The notes: generated by a model from the sequence alone, not told the origin. Positions 1 through 9,866 are shown, counted from the stretch's first letter. The stretch: DNA of 64,000 nt from Agrypnia vestita (GCA_016648135.1 JADDOH010008032.1:62001-126000), one strand, 5' to 3'. A program made the numbers and translations.

Positions 1-295
1 TATATCTATTTTAAAAATTCCTAAAATTTATTTATATTAATGCTTTCATACTTTTCTTATTTCATTCTTATTTTATTCTTGACTGCCATGAAAAAATATT
101 TCCAATTTATTAGAAAAATTAATTCCAATCGAAAGGTAGGTTCAATGATTGCAATTAGGAGGTCGTGTGTTAGAATCGCCGCTGTATAAAGATACATTAA
201 CTTCACTTCGAATACATTGATAAGTTGGTGTATAATACGGTGTAGAATGTATATGTATTTGTTTTCCTACACTTTCAGTCACTTTTCGGCTCTTA
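1..295. other. Unassigned AT-rich DNA
   Basis: No coding frame, RNA gene or repeat structure that I can support. Confidence 0.5.
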
Positions 296-690
296 TATCG
301 ACGGAGTATAAAATTGTAGAGAAGTGAACAAAACCCCTTCTTTAGGAGAGGGCATTAGGTCACAGCGAAAGAACAACCCCCCTCGCATATATTTATGACA
401 CATTCATATTTCAGTTAAAGTATTTATTCTTGTATAATTAAATTCCCTTTTTTTTACAATAGACTTTTTTTTTAAACTTCGTTTCAAACTGAGTCTCTTC
501 GAGTAAAAATGTATTCTTGCAATAAAGCGCGACATATTTACTATATATTATACTTTTTAAGAGTAGTTAGTTCGACCTTTTCAAAATTGTTACAAAATAT
601 ACAAGTTCCTAGTATTTTTCAAAAATAATTTATACGTCATGGAACCGAGAAATTTACATTAGTTCATGTCCATATATTTTGGTTGTTTGA
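296..690 (+). repeat. Dispersed repeat, copy 1 (partner at 25950-26340)
   Basis: This 0.4-kb block matches 25950-26340 in the same orientation, in an ordered series of shared words: GGAGTATAAAATTGTA, AAAGTATTTATT, a GAGTCT-containing stretch, TTCGACC/TTTGACCT, and TTAGTTCAT followed by ATATTTTGGT. The copies are gapped and diverged. I see no coding capacity and no clear termini. It may be an old transposon fragment or LTR piece; the family is not recognised. Confidence 0.6.
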
Positions 691-1290
691 ATTTACATCT
701 ATCATATAAACTTTATAATCGATCTGTTATTAATGAGAATATGTTTGTTTTGTATGTAATCCAAATAGTCACGTCATCATTCGTTTAATTTTACGTGCAT
801 TCCTAGTGAATATTATATAATTTGATTTCGTAATTTCAAATCTGTCACGCAAACACTCAAACATATCATTATAAATATTTTACATTCTACCGGCTTTAAT
901 TGAAAACTTACGTGCTCGCTGTTTTATCGACCCGGACTTTATAAACGTGTTGACCTACTCGAATTTGCAGTTAGACTAACTTTTAGAGTATTCAACAATA
1001 CAAATTCAAAGTGAGCTTAAGCTGTACTTAAGTGCTGGAGAGCCGACGAAGTTAAGGCTAGTTTGTTGGAGATTACGATAATATCGTCGAGACTTTACGA
1101 CTGTTTCTTGCTTGCAATGTTTTCTCGTCAAATCCCGAGAATTAAATTTGAACCAGGTGACTGCTATCCGTAAAATTCTATTATGCATCTAAACGTGATG
1201 AGAAATTTATAGTTTTTAACTGAAATTATTAAAAACTCAACAATAGCAAAATATTTAACTGGTTGCGGATATTTTATGCGAACCGTATTT
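691..1290. other. Unassigned AT-rich DNA
   Basis: No supported feature. A 60-codon minus-strand frame at 1006-1188 shows no recognisable motif and is probably chance. Confidence 0.4.
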
Positions 1291-1302
1291 TTCTCCGAGA
1301 AA

Positions 1303-1352
1303 GGATTCTCGACGTTTCGTTAAATTCTTATTCAACGTCATCAGGAGGACGA
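1303..1352 (-). ncRNA. Hammerhead ribozyme-like motif (PLE type), copy 1
   Basis: On the minus strand: CTGATGA (1344-1338), one extra C, a 7-bp stem II with an AAGA loop (GTTGAAT/ATTTAAC with one G-T, 1336-1319), then GAAACGTC (1318-1311). CTC just before the core pairs with GAG just after GTC as the base of stem I. ACGU after GAA is self-complementary, as expected where stem III forms between two copies. It lies about 90 bp downstream of the PLE stop codon, the expected place. The extra nucleotide between CUGAUGA and stem II departs from the textbook core. Confidence 0.7.
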
Positions 1353-1434
1353 CCTTTACCCGCGGAGGTAGAGGGCGGATTGATTAATGCTTCCGAGGGC
1401 GTAAATTATATGTACTTTGTTGTGGAGTGATCAC

Positions 1435-1752
1435 TTATTCTACAGTAGAGGTCGCCAGTGTGCAATATGTACTAGTTACGTCGGCGAACTTTACTGCGAC
1501 GTCTCTCAAGGGTTGAATAAATGTCGTAAGAATGGGGCGCCAAATACTTGATAGTTTGTAACTGTCATCTCTATTGAAATTGGGATGTTTGTATATTTCA
1601 ATGGACTCCCTCACTAATCTGGGTATAAGGTACGGTTCTGTTGATAATATTTTTGTCTTGTCAAATCTGATGAAGTGACAGAGATTCCCTTTAGATGCAT
1701 GTTCGCTGATTGTCAATATATTTCCACTTAAGATTACATTTCCAGATGACAT
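1435..1752 (-). pseudogene. PLE GIY-YIG endonuclease, C-terminal remnant
   Basis: The 105-residue frame ends with the conserved C-terminal block of Penelope endonucleases. An H-containing segment is followed by FDKTKIL, then RLVRESIEIYKHPNFNRDD, then the LSSIWRPIL region; this order of R-ES-IEI-KH..NFNRDD and a terminal W-P-IL is typical of PLEs. The catalytic GIY and YIG strands and the whole reverse transcriptase are absent, so it cannot act alone. The first residues are only the edge of the open frame. A stop codon follows the endonuclease end naturally, with no internal stop. In the intact element the domain nicks target DNA to prime reverse transcription. Confidence 0.75.
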
Positions 1753-1767
1753 TTCATAATTAATACC

Positions 1768-1915
1768 TCCGACCCCCCCCTCCCCTCACCCACCCCTTTA
1801 CCGTTTGTCTTTTTCAATTTTAGTACACAAACAATCCTGTAGAAGAGAACATTGTTCTCGAAACATGTAGATTGTATATCTAATAAAGTGGTGAAAACAA
1901 AGTGATTTGTTCTTT
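1768..1915 (+). mobile_element. PLE-like 3' end fragment with ribozyme motif
   Basis: Plus-strand fragment starting with a C-rich tract (1768-1797) and continuing through a hammerhead-like motif (1831-1875) to TAATAAAGTGG and following sequence. The layout of C-tract, about 40-70 nt, then ribozyme, repeats at 37.3, 37.6 and 59.3 kb. No coding sequence remains. It is head-to-head with the PLE fragment at 1300-1752. Confidence 0.55.
1831..1875 (+). ncRNA. Hammerhead ribozyme-like motif, one core substitution
   Basis: Stem I is a perfect 6 bp: ACAATC (1831-1836) with GATTGT (1870-1875). The core reads CTGTAGA (1837-1843), where the consensus is CUGANGA, so A6 is T. Then one extra A, a perfect 5-bp stem II (GAGAA/TTCTC, loop CATTG, 1845-1859), GAA (1860-1862), the palindrome ACATGT (1863-1868) as stem III and A1869 at the cleavage position. 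The pairing is excellent; the A6 substitution predicts a weak or dead ribozyme. Confidence 0.65.
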
Positions 1916-2337
1916 CAAAACATTGAATTGATTCAGCAACATTGTAGATTGATATTTAAAAAAAAGTATTATTATATTATTGGTATATATTTATTTACCT
2001 TTTTATTTGATAAATAAAGAAGTAGATATATACAAATAATATCATGAATATTTTTTAAAAAGTGATTTATGTTTTATTTTAACTTAATAGTGATTGTATT
2101 GTACAACGCTTATGTTCAGTACAGCTTAATTTTAGTCTTACGTTTTTTTAAATTCACTAAATAAAATAAATGCGAACTGCATAAATTAGCCTAGTCACTA
2201 ATTGGAACTACAGAAATGCCCGTAATTAACTGTGTGCCGCTATACTAGCGCCCTTAATTCACTCACAGCGCCACGGTGAACAGGGTACATTCGTTTAAGT
2301 ATGTTATTAAATAAATGTCATTTTGGTAAACCTTCAA
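1916..2337. other. Unassigned AT-rich DNA
   Basis: No supported feature; about 75% A+T with no repeat structure that I recognise. Confidence 0.4.
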
Positions 2338-2960
2338 TTAAAGGGTGTCAACATTGAGCGAGTAAAACAGTTTATTTGGGCAGCATTATCACTGATAATC
2401 TGGACCGTGATACGGAGATTAAATGCAGAATAGAGACAGCCCGTGCATCTTTTAATAAGATGAAAAGTATACTCTGTAATGACGACTTAAACTTGAAACT
2501 CAGACAGAGGTTGACCAAATGTTATGCATGATCAGTTCTACTTTAGGGTATTGAAGCATGGACTCTGAAGGTGAATACTCTAAATCGCCTAGAGGCATTC
2601 GAAATGTAGATACATCGTAAAATGTTAAGGATATCCTGGACTGAAATGACTAGTAATATTGAAGTTTTACGTAGAGCAAATACAAACAGACAGTTACTCA
2701 GCATAGTAAAACTCCGTAAAATTTCATACTTTGGTCATATAATGAGAGGCGAAAAGTGCTCCATTCTTCAGCTCGTCATGTAGGGGAAGATTGAGGGTCG
2801 CAGAGGGGTCGGAAGGAGGCGGCTTTTCTGGCTTGGAAACATCCGAGAGTGGACCGGGATAAGAAGCGTGGAAGAGCTGTTCCGCACTGCCCTGGACAGG
2901 GAAACTTTCTCCAAGATGATCGCCGACGTCGGGGGGACCCGACAGGGCACATGAAGAAGA
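2338..2960 (+). pseudogene. RTE-type LINE reverse transcriptase C-terminus, degenerate
   Basis: Plus-strand translation with a few stops and shifts reads LGS-IITDNLDRDTEIK, ASFNKMKS, KLRQRLTKCY, EAWTLKVNTLNRLEAFEM, LRISWTEMTSN, EVLRRANTNRQLL, KLRKISYFGHIMRGEKCSIL, GKIEGRRG, WLGNIREWTG and ELFRTALDRETFS. This is the conserved C-terminal region of RTE-clade LINE polyproteins found across arthropods. In-frame stops (after KCYA, and in place of the tryptophan after RLEAFEM) show that it is dead. The 5' part, including the APE endonuclease and the catalytic YADD region, is missing. A related copy lies on the other strand at 40305-40950. Assignment to RTE rather than another LINE clade is from sequence memory only. 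Confidence 0.7.
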
Positions 2961-3562
2961 ATATGATAACGGCGCGGGGCGGGGATGATCGGTAACAAGT
3001 GCGGTGCGAACGCGTTCTATGACGACAGGGGCGGGCGGCGATCTTTCTGCAGATGCTATACAGCGCGGGCGGTGATCGACTGGGAACTGAACGGTGCAGC
3101 CGAAGTGACAATTGGCGCATCGGGAATATTGACTTTAGGTGTTAAGTCCTGACATACCCTTGCTCATGCACAGGCGTTCGATACGCATATCATAAAAAAT
3201 ATGTGAATACTGGTGCAGCCACCACGATCCTTTATTGAGTGATTACGAGCGAGGCTTCCATATCGGCCCACTCATTCGCCGCTGGGCCGACATTTTCAAG
3301 GCTACATGGCAACCATGCTATGCCCCAGCGAAGCGCAGCAGTAGCGCAGCACGGCTGCCAATGAAAAGAAATTCAGAATAGTCTACATTTCAAAATGTGT
3401 TACACAAATGACGGAGATAACGGTAATAATAAAATTATTTTTTAAACACGGATTGTGGGATGGATAAGTTATTGGGAAAGTGGATTTGATCCAGGTTTAT
3501 GGAAGAATCAAGGGGCAATGAAAGGAAGCACGCTCTCACCTTGTTTTCCTCTAGATCCAGAT
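2961..3562. other. GC-rich RTE flank and unassigned sequence
   Basis: 2960-3110 is markedly GC-rich and may be the RTE 3' UTR. Arginine-rich frames across it on the minus strand are a by-product of base composition. 3270-3370 holds a second GC-rich patch with repeated GCGCAGCAG-like words. No gene. Confidence 0.4.
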
Positions 3563-3620
3563 TGAACACAGTGAGACGTAGCACCCTTATCAGAAGGGCG
3601 CTACGTCTCACTGTGTTCTT
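3563..3620. repeat. Short near-perfect inverted repeat
   Basis: GAACACAGTGAGACGTAGC is followed by a ~17-nt centre and then its reverse complement. The arms are ~19-24 bp including ACCCTT/AAGGGC. On the minus strand the centre reads CTTCTGATAAGGG, which recalls the start of the ribozyme cores elsewhere, but no GAAA follows. Probably a foldback remnant. Confidence 0.6.
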
Positions 3621-4975
3621 TGAATCATTTTGTACCGTAAAGATTCGCACGGTAATGTATACACAAAGATTCTCACAGGTCAGCGCAGTCAGGCAGTTAA
3701 AATTCAAATGTCATTGTGTCAAAATCATAGAAAAAAGATTTTGGTGCACTATGGAAAGGTGGACATGTTCAATGCAATATATAATTGGCAGAACAAAGAC
3801 AGGAACAATGGAACACAAATGCTTGGCACCGTTAGGGGACACTGAACAAAATTATTCTTACATGCATCCGTTAACCGATCGGGTGCCGGATCGCAGATCT
3901 GCGCTCCCTAGACACGTATGCGAATTCGGCCCATTTTACCTGCGTTTATGGGCTTTTAAAGCTTAGCATTGGTTATATCTCAAGTTTTTGAATGAATGAA
4001 CGAGTTCTATTTGTCAAGTAACCTCATTTACCGCACAAACCGGACAAAAAATCATTCCAAATGTCGTCTTCGAACCGCGCATTAATTGTGTTATTTATCT
4101 GTTGAAAAAAGTGTTAATTTTTAAATAAAAAAGTGTTAAATTTAAATATTTTTATATTCTTCGATATATTTAGAACGAAAATATTGAAAAAAAAAATCTT
4201 TAGTGTTATTGCTTCCATGGTTTTATTCGATAAATATGTGCGTACATTTCTGATACTAAATTTCTTTACTTATTTTAATAATTAATGAATCAGTAATTAT
4301 TGAAGTCTGCATATTAAGAAACCAGAAACTGAAACTTTTTAGCGATTATTGTTGATTTTCACATGAATATAACCATCACAAAAAAGTGTCTAAAAACAGC
4401 AATCGTGCGCGAAATTGCGCGGCATACGACCGGTTAAAGGAAAAAATTCAACAGAGAAAAAATACAAGACTTAGTCTACGATACTTTATGGGTGTTCTAG
4501 ACGCCGCTGCCCCGAAAGTTAAAGCCCTTCGTAAATAATACCAAATCGAAATTTTCCCTACCATTATCCGCCCGGGCGCCTCTGGCTCGCGCCGCTCTCC
4601 CAGGCTCGCCGACAAATTCCAGATTAAACTGCGAAATGCTTTGTTATCAGGTTCCTGGATCAAGTTTGTCCTCTCTACAATATCTTTTCATCACCGATCC
4701 ATAATATCCTTTATTTCATCTCCAGCTTCCTCACAAAGGTTAGAGGCTTGTAATAAATCCGTCCGAAAGAAATGAAATCCGGGTCGGGCCTTCGGAAGTA
4801 GCCACATTAATCACACTGGAAATTATTCGAGGGGTTAAGCGGTAATCTTTTGTAACGTGAATTCTAGACTAATTGCCAATCATAATAAGGGGTTTGTAAA
4901 TTAAAAATCAAACTCGAATTTTTTTTTTCAGAATATTTGCATCCTCGTATATATGAGAGTATGGCAAGGTACGAT
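3621..4975. other. Unassigned intergenic or intronic DNA
   Basis: No gene supported. 4440-4860 is less AT-rich and looks like single-copy sequence. A 155-codon frame at 3499-3966 crosses the palindrome and has no recognisable domain. Confidence 0.4.
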
Positions 4976-5242
4976 TAGGGATTGCAATCCGGTGTCATCT
5001 TCAATCCGGCTGGATTTCACCGGATTGACATGAATCCGGCCGGATCCGGTCGGATTCGTGTCAAGATTGAAACTTTATAGGACTAGGTACCTAATCATAG
5101 TGAATTTTCCTTAAATGGAAGTGGGGTAAGAGTAAGTAATATATTGTGTTTCTAAATAATAATAAATATAAAAAAACACCTATTTATTTAAAATAAAATC
5201 ACTTTTTATTAATTATTCTTTGGTATTAATTTTTTTTTTTTT

Positions 5243-5413
5243 AAATAGAGATGTGAACACGGAATACGTGTCACATCAATATTCTTACTATTTTCAAACT
5301 AAGCTAAACGCTTGTGCTATGAAAATAGGACTAACTTACTAGTCTGGAGTGAGGTTCGAACCCGCAACCTTTGGATCACGGGGCCAGTGTCCTAACCACA
5401 AGACCAACAAGCT
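5243..5413 (-). mobile_element. tRNA-derived SINE, family A (copy 1)
   Basis: Minus-strand tRNA-like head with a perfect B-box core, GGTTCGAA (reverse complement of 5353-5363), an A-box-like GTCTTGTGGTTAGGAC upstream, and a tail through 5243. A diverged copy with the same tail words (ATCAATATTCTTACTATTT, AAACGCTTGTGCTATG) lies at 24286-24443. It sits inside the hAT element. It is not a functional tRNA because the acceptor stem does not pair. Confidence 0.7.
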
Positions 5414-5564
5414 ACTCACCTATTCAATCAACCATTATAAAATCTGGTAAATAATAAAGTAATTAGTCTTATTATGCTGATTATCATAAGTAAATAAACA
5501 CATAGTCATAATCTACGTAGACTTAACGAGCAGTCTTTAATTTTATAGTTATAATCAACTTCAG

Positions 5565-5918
5565 TCATAACATAAATAATAACAAAAAAGAAACATGTGC
5601 TGCAAATGCATGAATTAGTATAAAAATCATTGCTGAAAGGAAACAAATAGTGTTGATGGTATAATCTCTTAACCTGCTTCTTGTAAAACTCCAAATATAT
5701 CCAGTGGCCGAAAAAGCCCTTTCCGCCTCAACACTGGTTGGCCTAATCGTCATTAAGCAATTGAAGATCAGCGATAAGTATTTCCCTTTTACTCCTTCTA
5801 CTTCGTACGCAGTCATTTCCCTTTTAAGTATTTTCTCATAATCTGTTTCTTTTTTAGGTTTAACTTTACAACAAGCTTTTTTTTCTTGCAGGATTTGATT
5901 TTCTTGTTCCTCTTTCAA
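5565..5918 (-). pseudogene. hAT transposase C-terminal dimerisation domain remnant
   Basis: The frame contains KYLSLIFNCLMTIRPTSVEA, immediately followed by ERAFSATG, then RSRLRD..INTICFLS. This matches the hATC signature (a P-T/A-S-x-E-R-x-F-S motif followed by RSRL...LC/FL). The first ~40 residues are a lysine/glutamate-rich linker. The zinc-BED finger, the catalytic DDE-type core and most of the protein are missing, and residues after FLSAM are unrelated read-through. In the intact enzyme this domain mediates multimerisation. The element's own TIRs enclose the fragment. Confidence 0.8.
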
Positions 5919-6654
5919 TTTTAAATTTCTTCGTACGACTAATGACGAGGAGTCAGATTCGGAATCATGTTCCCGTCTGCTGTAGTTGTCACATTTTCAT
6001 CACTGATGAATCGGTCTTGTATTTTTTTTTTATTTCCTGTCGCCTGATGTTCTTTTTGGGTATGAAAAATGAATCGTTAGCTTGCCTCAAATATTCCTCA
6101 TATTTTTTTGGATTACGTAAATAAGTTAATATGCCTGTCACTACTGTGCGTCTCGGGCGATCTCGATATCCGAAAGCTCCCGAGTCCGAACGAGAATGGC
6201 CGAGCAAGCGTGGAACACGCCGATCGGTTTGGCATCGTCGTATCCAGTCGCATCGCTCGTAACTAAGCGCAATTTTCGCAAAAAGAAGAAGAAGACCAGA
6301 TCCGACGCTGACTCACCGTATCCGGTAGGTCCCAAAACATCCGGATCCGCCGGACTGGATTGCGATCCCTAAGTACGATGTCATTTTTCGAATGACATCG
6401 TAATTCTCCAATCGATAATTTGGAAAATTAAAAACAATAGTCGGGGTTTATTTATTATCTATATTAAGATTGCGCTAAATCTGTATCCAGTAATGCATTT
6501 TTTTTCCATTGCCAACTTCAAAAATCTATTTAATCCTATATTTTTTATGAAAAAAAACGGGATGTACTGATACTTTTTTGCCATTACCAGTTTCAAAAAA
6601 TAACCAAATCGTATGAAAAGAAGCAGGAAAAAGGGTGATAGTTATTCGCAGATA

Positions 6655-6830
6655 CATAAGCCGCGTAGTGGCCACTTCAAGCCGCGCAGCAGCCAGTACA
6701 GCCGACAGCCAATTGCAGACACCAATGGCTGCGTAGCGGGCACTAAGGGCCCCGCGAAGGCCACATACGGCCGCGCAGCGGACAGTATAACTGCCCGCAG
6801 GACCTAGCAGCCAGCAATCGTCGACAGCCG
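6655..6830 (+). repeat. GC-rich degenerate CCGCGYAGCG repeat patch
   Basis: Short words like CCGCGTAGTGGCCA, CCGCGCAGCAGCCA, GCTGCGTAGCGGGCA and CCGCGCAGCGGACA recur every ~25-60 bp in otherwise AT-rich DNA. A related patch (GGCCGCGTAGCGTCCAGC) occurs at 39375-39410. The ORF across it is compositional. Function unknown. Confidence 0.5.
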
Positions 6831-7564
6831 AAACAAACGAACAAACGGCTTCAAATCCATCCCCATCCACGCTGTTTAAATATACATACTTGTACGTACT
6901 TATTATCGTATGAATAATGTCGATAATAGAGAAGATTGACTATTAAATTTACTTTTACTTTTGACTTCATTTTATGAGCAAAGGCTCAAAAAAATTTACA
7001 GCTCGATTTTTCCCTGCGAAAACAATAAATGTGGTTGAAAGCATTTTTGCAAAACAATAGACCAGCAAAAAACATTATTAGCAGGTAAAATGGAAACGAC
7101 CTCATGTTTAACATATACAGGGTTATTTGGAAAACATTAATAACCTCGCAGGACTGTATTCCTGCCTTGGTTATGAGTCCAAAATGTTCAAGCTATCATT
7201 ACCTAATATTAATAGTTATGGAGATATATAGATATTTTTTCAATATTTCTGACTTCTTTTTGTAAAACGTTGGGCTATCGTTACAGTAACTTATATCAAA
7301 TATGAAAAATTCATTCCCTTTAATACAAGTCAAATAAAATACTAAAAAATTTCGAATTTCGAACTTTCACACCCTGTTGTAACCTTTGTAAATGGATTCT
7401 CTTTATAAAATATACTCGTATATTTAACTTCATATTGCATAATAAGTTGAAAGTGGAATGTCAGATATATTAGATTTTTCTCAAAATCACTAAATTCCGA
7501 GTTCAGTCGTGCGAAATTTCACCTTTGAAGTAAATCTCTTTCTGAAATTTCAGCCCCTGCCGTT

Positions 7565-7598
<34 letters not shown>

Positions 7599-7750
7599 GG
7601 ATTACTCGACACGCTATAAGTCACACGGGCTCTTGCGTTCTAAGTTAAAGGTTCAGTTCGACTGAACTCGGCTAAATACTGACTTTACATAAATCAGCAA
7701 TATCACACGTTATTCACGAATGGTTCCAAAGTTGTATTCGTATTTAGGAC
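6831..7750. other. Unassigned AT-rich DNA with a (TG)n microsatellite
   Basis: The only definite feature is a (TG)n run of about 14 units at 7569-7597. The rest shows no coding signal. Confidence 0.5.
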
Positions 7751-7766
7751 TGTCACGGGCCTTGGA

Positions 7767-8257
7767 TAGGGAATGCAATCCCATGTCGGGATTGCCCTTT
7801 CGGGATCCCTCGAGATTTGAATTTCCAATCCCGCGGGATCCCTACGGATCGGGATCCCGAATACTTTTGTGCAATTAACGACAATACTTTGCATTTTTAT
7901 ATCAGCAATTTTAATAAAATGCTCATTATTAATCATTGAATTAAAGTTTTTGTAGACGTTTTTCCAAGCATCAATCAGTCAATTTAGTAGAGTAAAAACT
8001 ACTAACTAGTTGTAGTTTTTATTACTATGTTAGGTTGATAAAATACAGCAAATTTTATTCAAAGCTATTTTCATTATTTGAATGTGACATGAACATAAAT
8101 TTTAAGTACTTACTAAAAGCTCTATAGACATATACAATTAAACATACAAAACATAAAAAAAATGTGATCAATCCCGATAATCTCGTCCGATTTTTCGGTT
8201 CGGGACTGATCTCGTAAAATGCCTCGCGATCTCGCAGGGTCGGGATTGCATTCCCTA
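7767..8257. mobile_element. Short non-autonomous hAT-like element nested in LTR
   Basis: TIRs start TAGGGAATGCAATCCC at both ends, close in sequence to the TIRs of the hAT at 4976-6371 (TAGGGATTGCAATCC). Subterminal GGGATCCC/CGGGAT words repeat on both sides. The 491-bp interior is AT-rich without coding sequence. Flanking 8-mers GCCTTGGA and GTCGTGGC match at only 5 of 8, so the TSD is decayed or absent. Removing it rejoins the two halves of the LTR end (CGTGACA and GCCACGAC on the minus strand). Confidence 0.75.
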
Positions 8258-8543
8258 GTCGTGGCTTTTAGAGACAAATGAAAACATAGTAAATTAAGTG
8301 ACTATTTATTACTTAGTAATTAATTCATTATTAAATGGACAAAGTCACTTAACACAAATCAAATTAATACACTATTCTTTAAATCACACTATTTCGCAAT
8401 TCATCACTCGTCTATCAACTCTTTATTATAGCTCGTAGAACACTGCACTTATTTATTTCTCCACTGTCGGTAAGATTATTTCACTCGAAATCTATCGCCC
8501 CAAATTTCTATGGCTGACCACACCGGCGCGGCGGTCGTCCCGC

Positions 8544-8551
8544 TATTTATA
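8544..8551 (-). promoter_or_regulatory. TATA box of LTR copy 1
   Basis: TATAAATA on the minus strand, at the same relative place as the TATA boxes at 9993-10000 and 25338-25345 in the two related LTRs. Conservation across the three copies supports promoter function in the ancestor. Confidence 0.55.
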
Positions 8552-8850
8552 TCAATACGCTAGATTATCGATCCTCCTAGATTATTCTAGTGATAAGGTT
8601 CCAGGCGTCTCCCGAAGGTTGTACACAATACGAGAGTGTGGTAGAAGGTTCTAGATGCTCCCATGTTGACGTCATTGCCATATTATGAGGGGTCCTGTAC
8701 GTAATCTCTTTTACCATCTTGTCACAGTACATAATCGAGGTTAGAATTTACATATACAGGTCTGCTCTGGGCTGCGTCTTAAAGGTAATTAGCTGAAGGG
8801 CCGTTACGTGGTCATTATCGGTTACTTTTTTATTCATACATTTTTAAATG

Positions 8851-9009
8851 TTATATATAAATAAATAGATTACTTGTCTAAGACCACTAATGAGTTTAAG
8901 ATGATTACACAACTAGTTTCGACAACATCGGTAGTTGTCGAAACTAGTTGTGTAATCATCTTAAACTCATTAGTGGTCTTAGACAAGTAATCTATTTATT
9001 TATATATAA
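8851..9009. repeat. Perfect 76-bp-arm palindrome, foldback
   Basis: Arms 8851-8926 and 8934-9009 are exact reverse complements around a 7-nt centre (ATCGGTA). Leaving the centre on either strand the sequence reads GTTGTCGAAACTAGTTGTG, i.e. stem-II-like, then GAA, then the palindrome ACTAGT, the same grammar as the 3' half of the ribozyme motifs elsewhere. Perfect identity over 76 bp implies recent formation or ongoing conversion. Confidence 0.9.
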
Positions 9010-9058
9010 TTATAATGTCATTCCACAAAGTTAACGCCAATTCAATAAATAACATTTT
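9010..9058 (+). repeat. Element tail with CCACAAAGT box
   Basis: Right of the palindrome, TATAATGTCATTCCACAAAG then TTAACGCC and AATAAA. The same box follows other foldbacks at 24810-24835 and 27061-27085, and variants occur at 14168-14215 and 15953-15975. Probably the 3' tail of the retroelement that made the palindromes. Confidence 0.5.
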
Positions 9059-9866
9059 TAAATGCTTTTCGATAATTTGAATATCATACGCTTTGGTAGT
9101 TCAATTAAAAAATGTATATTAAGTAATGCAGAGAAATGGATTCAATTGAGAAATCGATGTTATAAGAAGAGATTAATCTAAATTGAATGAAACAGCTCTG
9201 TGAGTGTGCTTCAGTGAACCACAATTCAGATTGGTTATCTCAAGCCCAGCTAGATAGATTGTCTTTAATTTAATCAAATAAGATTGAATTCAGAATGAAA
9301 AAATGTTCTTTATAATTATCTAAGGATTTTTTATTTAATTAAAGCATTCGGCTACGTTACATAAAAAAATATTATAAAAATAGCAATTACGGTACAAATT
9401 TGTGTTGTAGACGATCCCACCGGTATGCTATTGAAATTAGTTAAAGTTCTAACATATTAATCTTCCTAGAAATATTTATCTGTTAAAAAATTGATTAGTG
9501 AAAGCGTAATATTTGCAGAATAATACTAAATTTTCAATAATATTAATGTAAAAAGTTGTTAGAAATATATTACCTATTACGTAATAGTTGCAGTTTGGCA
9601 TCCATAATCCGCAGAAAATGAAATGCAGCCGGGTAGAATTTGCGTGCGTAATAAGCCGACTGCTAATTGAATCACGTCTGAAATTATTTACATGTACGCG
9701 AATTAACTGAAATTGATTTCTGCTATGAATGATTATGACTGCTATGCATGATTAATTATTCAGACATGGCAGTTTAATAATTACGCAGTCTTTTTGAGAT
9801 AATAATTTAACATTATAAAAATCGTAATACAAAAATCACTCCATTCATTCTCGGTAGCTTGTAAAT
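9059..9866. other. Unassigned, partly single-copy DNA
   Basis: No gene seen. 9590-9790 is of higher complexity and could be single-copy or conserved noncoding sequence. Confidence 0.35.

Larger units (their letters stand above)
1300..1752 (-). mobile_element. Penelope-like element (PLE), 3' fragment
   Basis: Minus-strand fragment made of the last ~105 codons of a PLE polyprotein (1752-1435), about 90 bp of 3' sequence, and a hammerhead-like motif at 1344-1311. PLEs encode a reverse transcriptase fused to a GIY-YIG endonuclease and are known to carry hammerhead ribozymes near their ends. Everything upstream of the endonuclease C-terminus is missing. The break near 1755 abuts a second, oppositely oriented PLE-like fragment at 1770-1915. 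Confidence 0.75.
4976..6371 (-). mobile_element. hAT-family DNA transposon, defective
   Basis: 1396-bp element. The left end starts TAGGGATTGCAATCC and the right end is GGATTGCGATCCCTA, forming TIRs. Flanking 8-mers are GGTACGAT (4968-4975) and AGTACGAT (6372-6379), a 7/8 match of the 8-bp length that hAT elements make. The interior holds a hAT dimerisation-domain remnant on the minus strand and a nested tRNA-derived SINE. Subterminal sequences repeat words such as AATCCGGCYGGAT. It is too short and too broken to encode a full ~600-aa transposase. Confidence 0.85.
7751..8726 (-). mobile_element. Solo-LTR-like element of a Ty3/gypsy-type family (copy 1), interrupted
   Basis: Minus-strand LTR. 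Read on that strand it starts TGTGACAAGATGG, has a TATAAATA box (8551-8544) and ends GCCACGAC followed, after a nested insertion, by CGTGACA. The same order of TATA box, GAGTGAAATAAT-like words and a TTTTCAT...CCACGAC end occurs at 25175-25737. Flanks GGAC (7747-7750) and GTAC (8727-8730) could be a diverged 4-bp TSD. No internal gag/pol region is seen. Assigning it to Ty3/gypsy rests only on the TGTCAC...GTGACA ends and is tentative. Confidence 0.6.

Noticed and set aside
2776..3120. Arg/Ser-rich frames
   Set aside because: Antisense to a dead RTE fragment and its GC-rich flank; composition artefact.
3563..3620. Hammerhead motif at the palindrome
   Set aside because: Has CTGATAA but no GAAA, no stem II; core not met.
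3499..3966. 155-codon plus-strand frame
   Set aside because: Crosses the 3563-3620 inverted repeat, has no domain and no codon signal; probably chance.
6613..6807. Frames across the GC-rich patch
   Set aside because: Driven by repeated CCGCG words; frames on both strands look alike.
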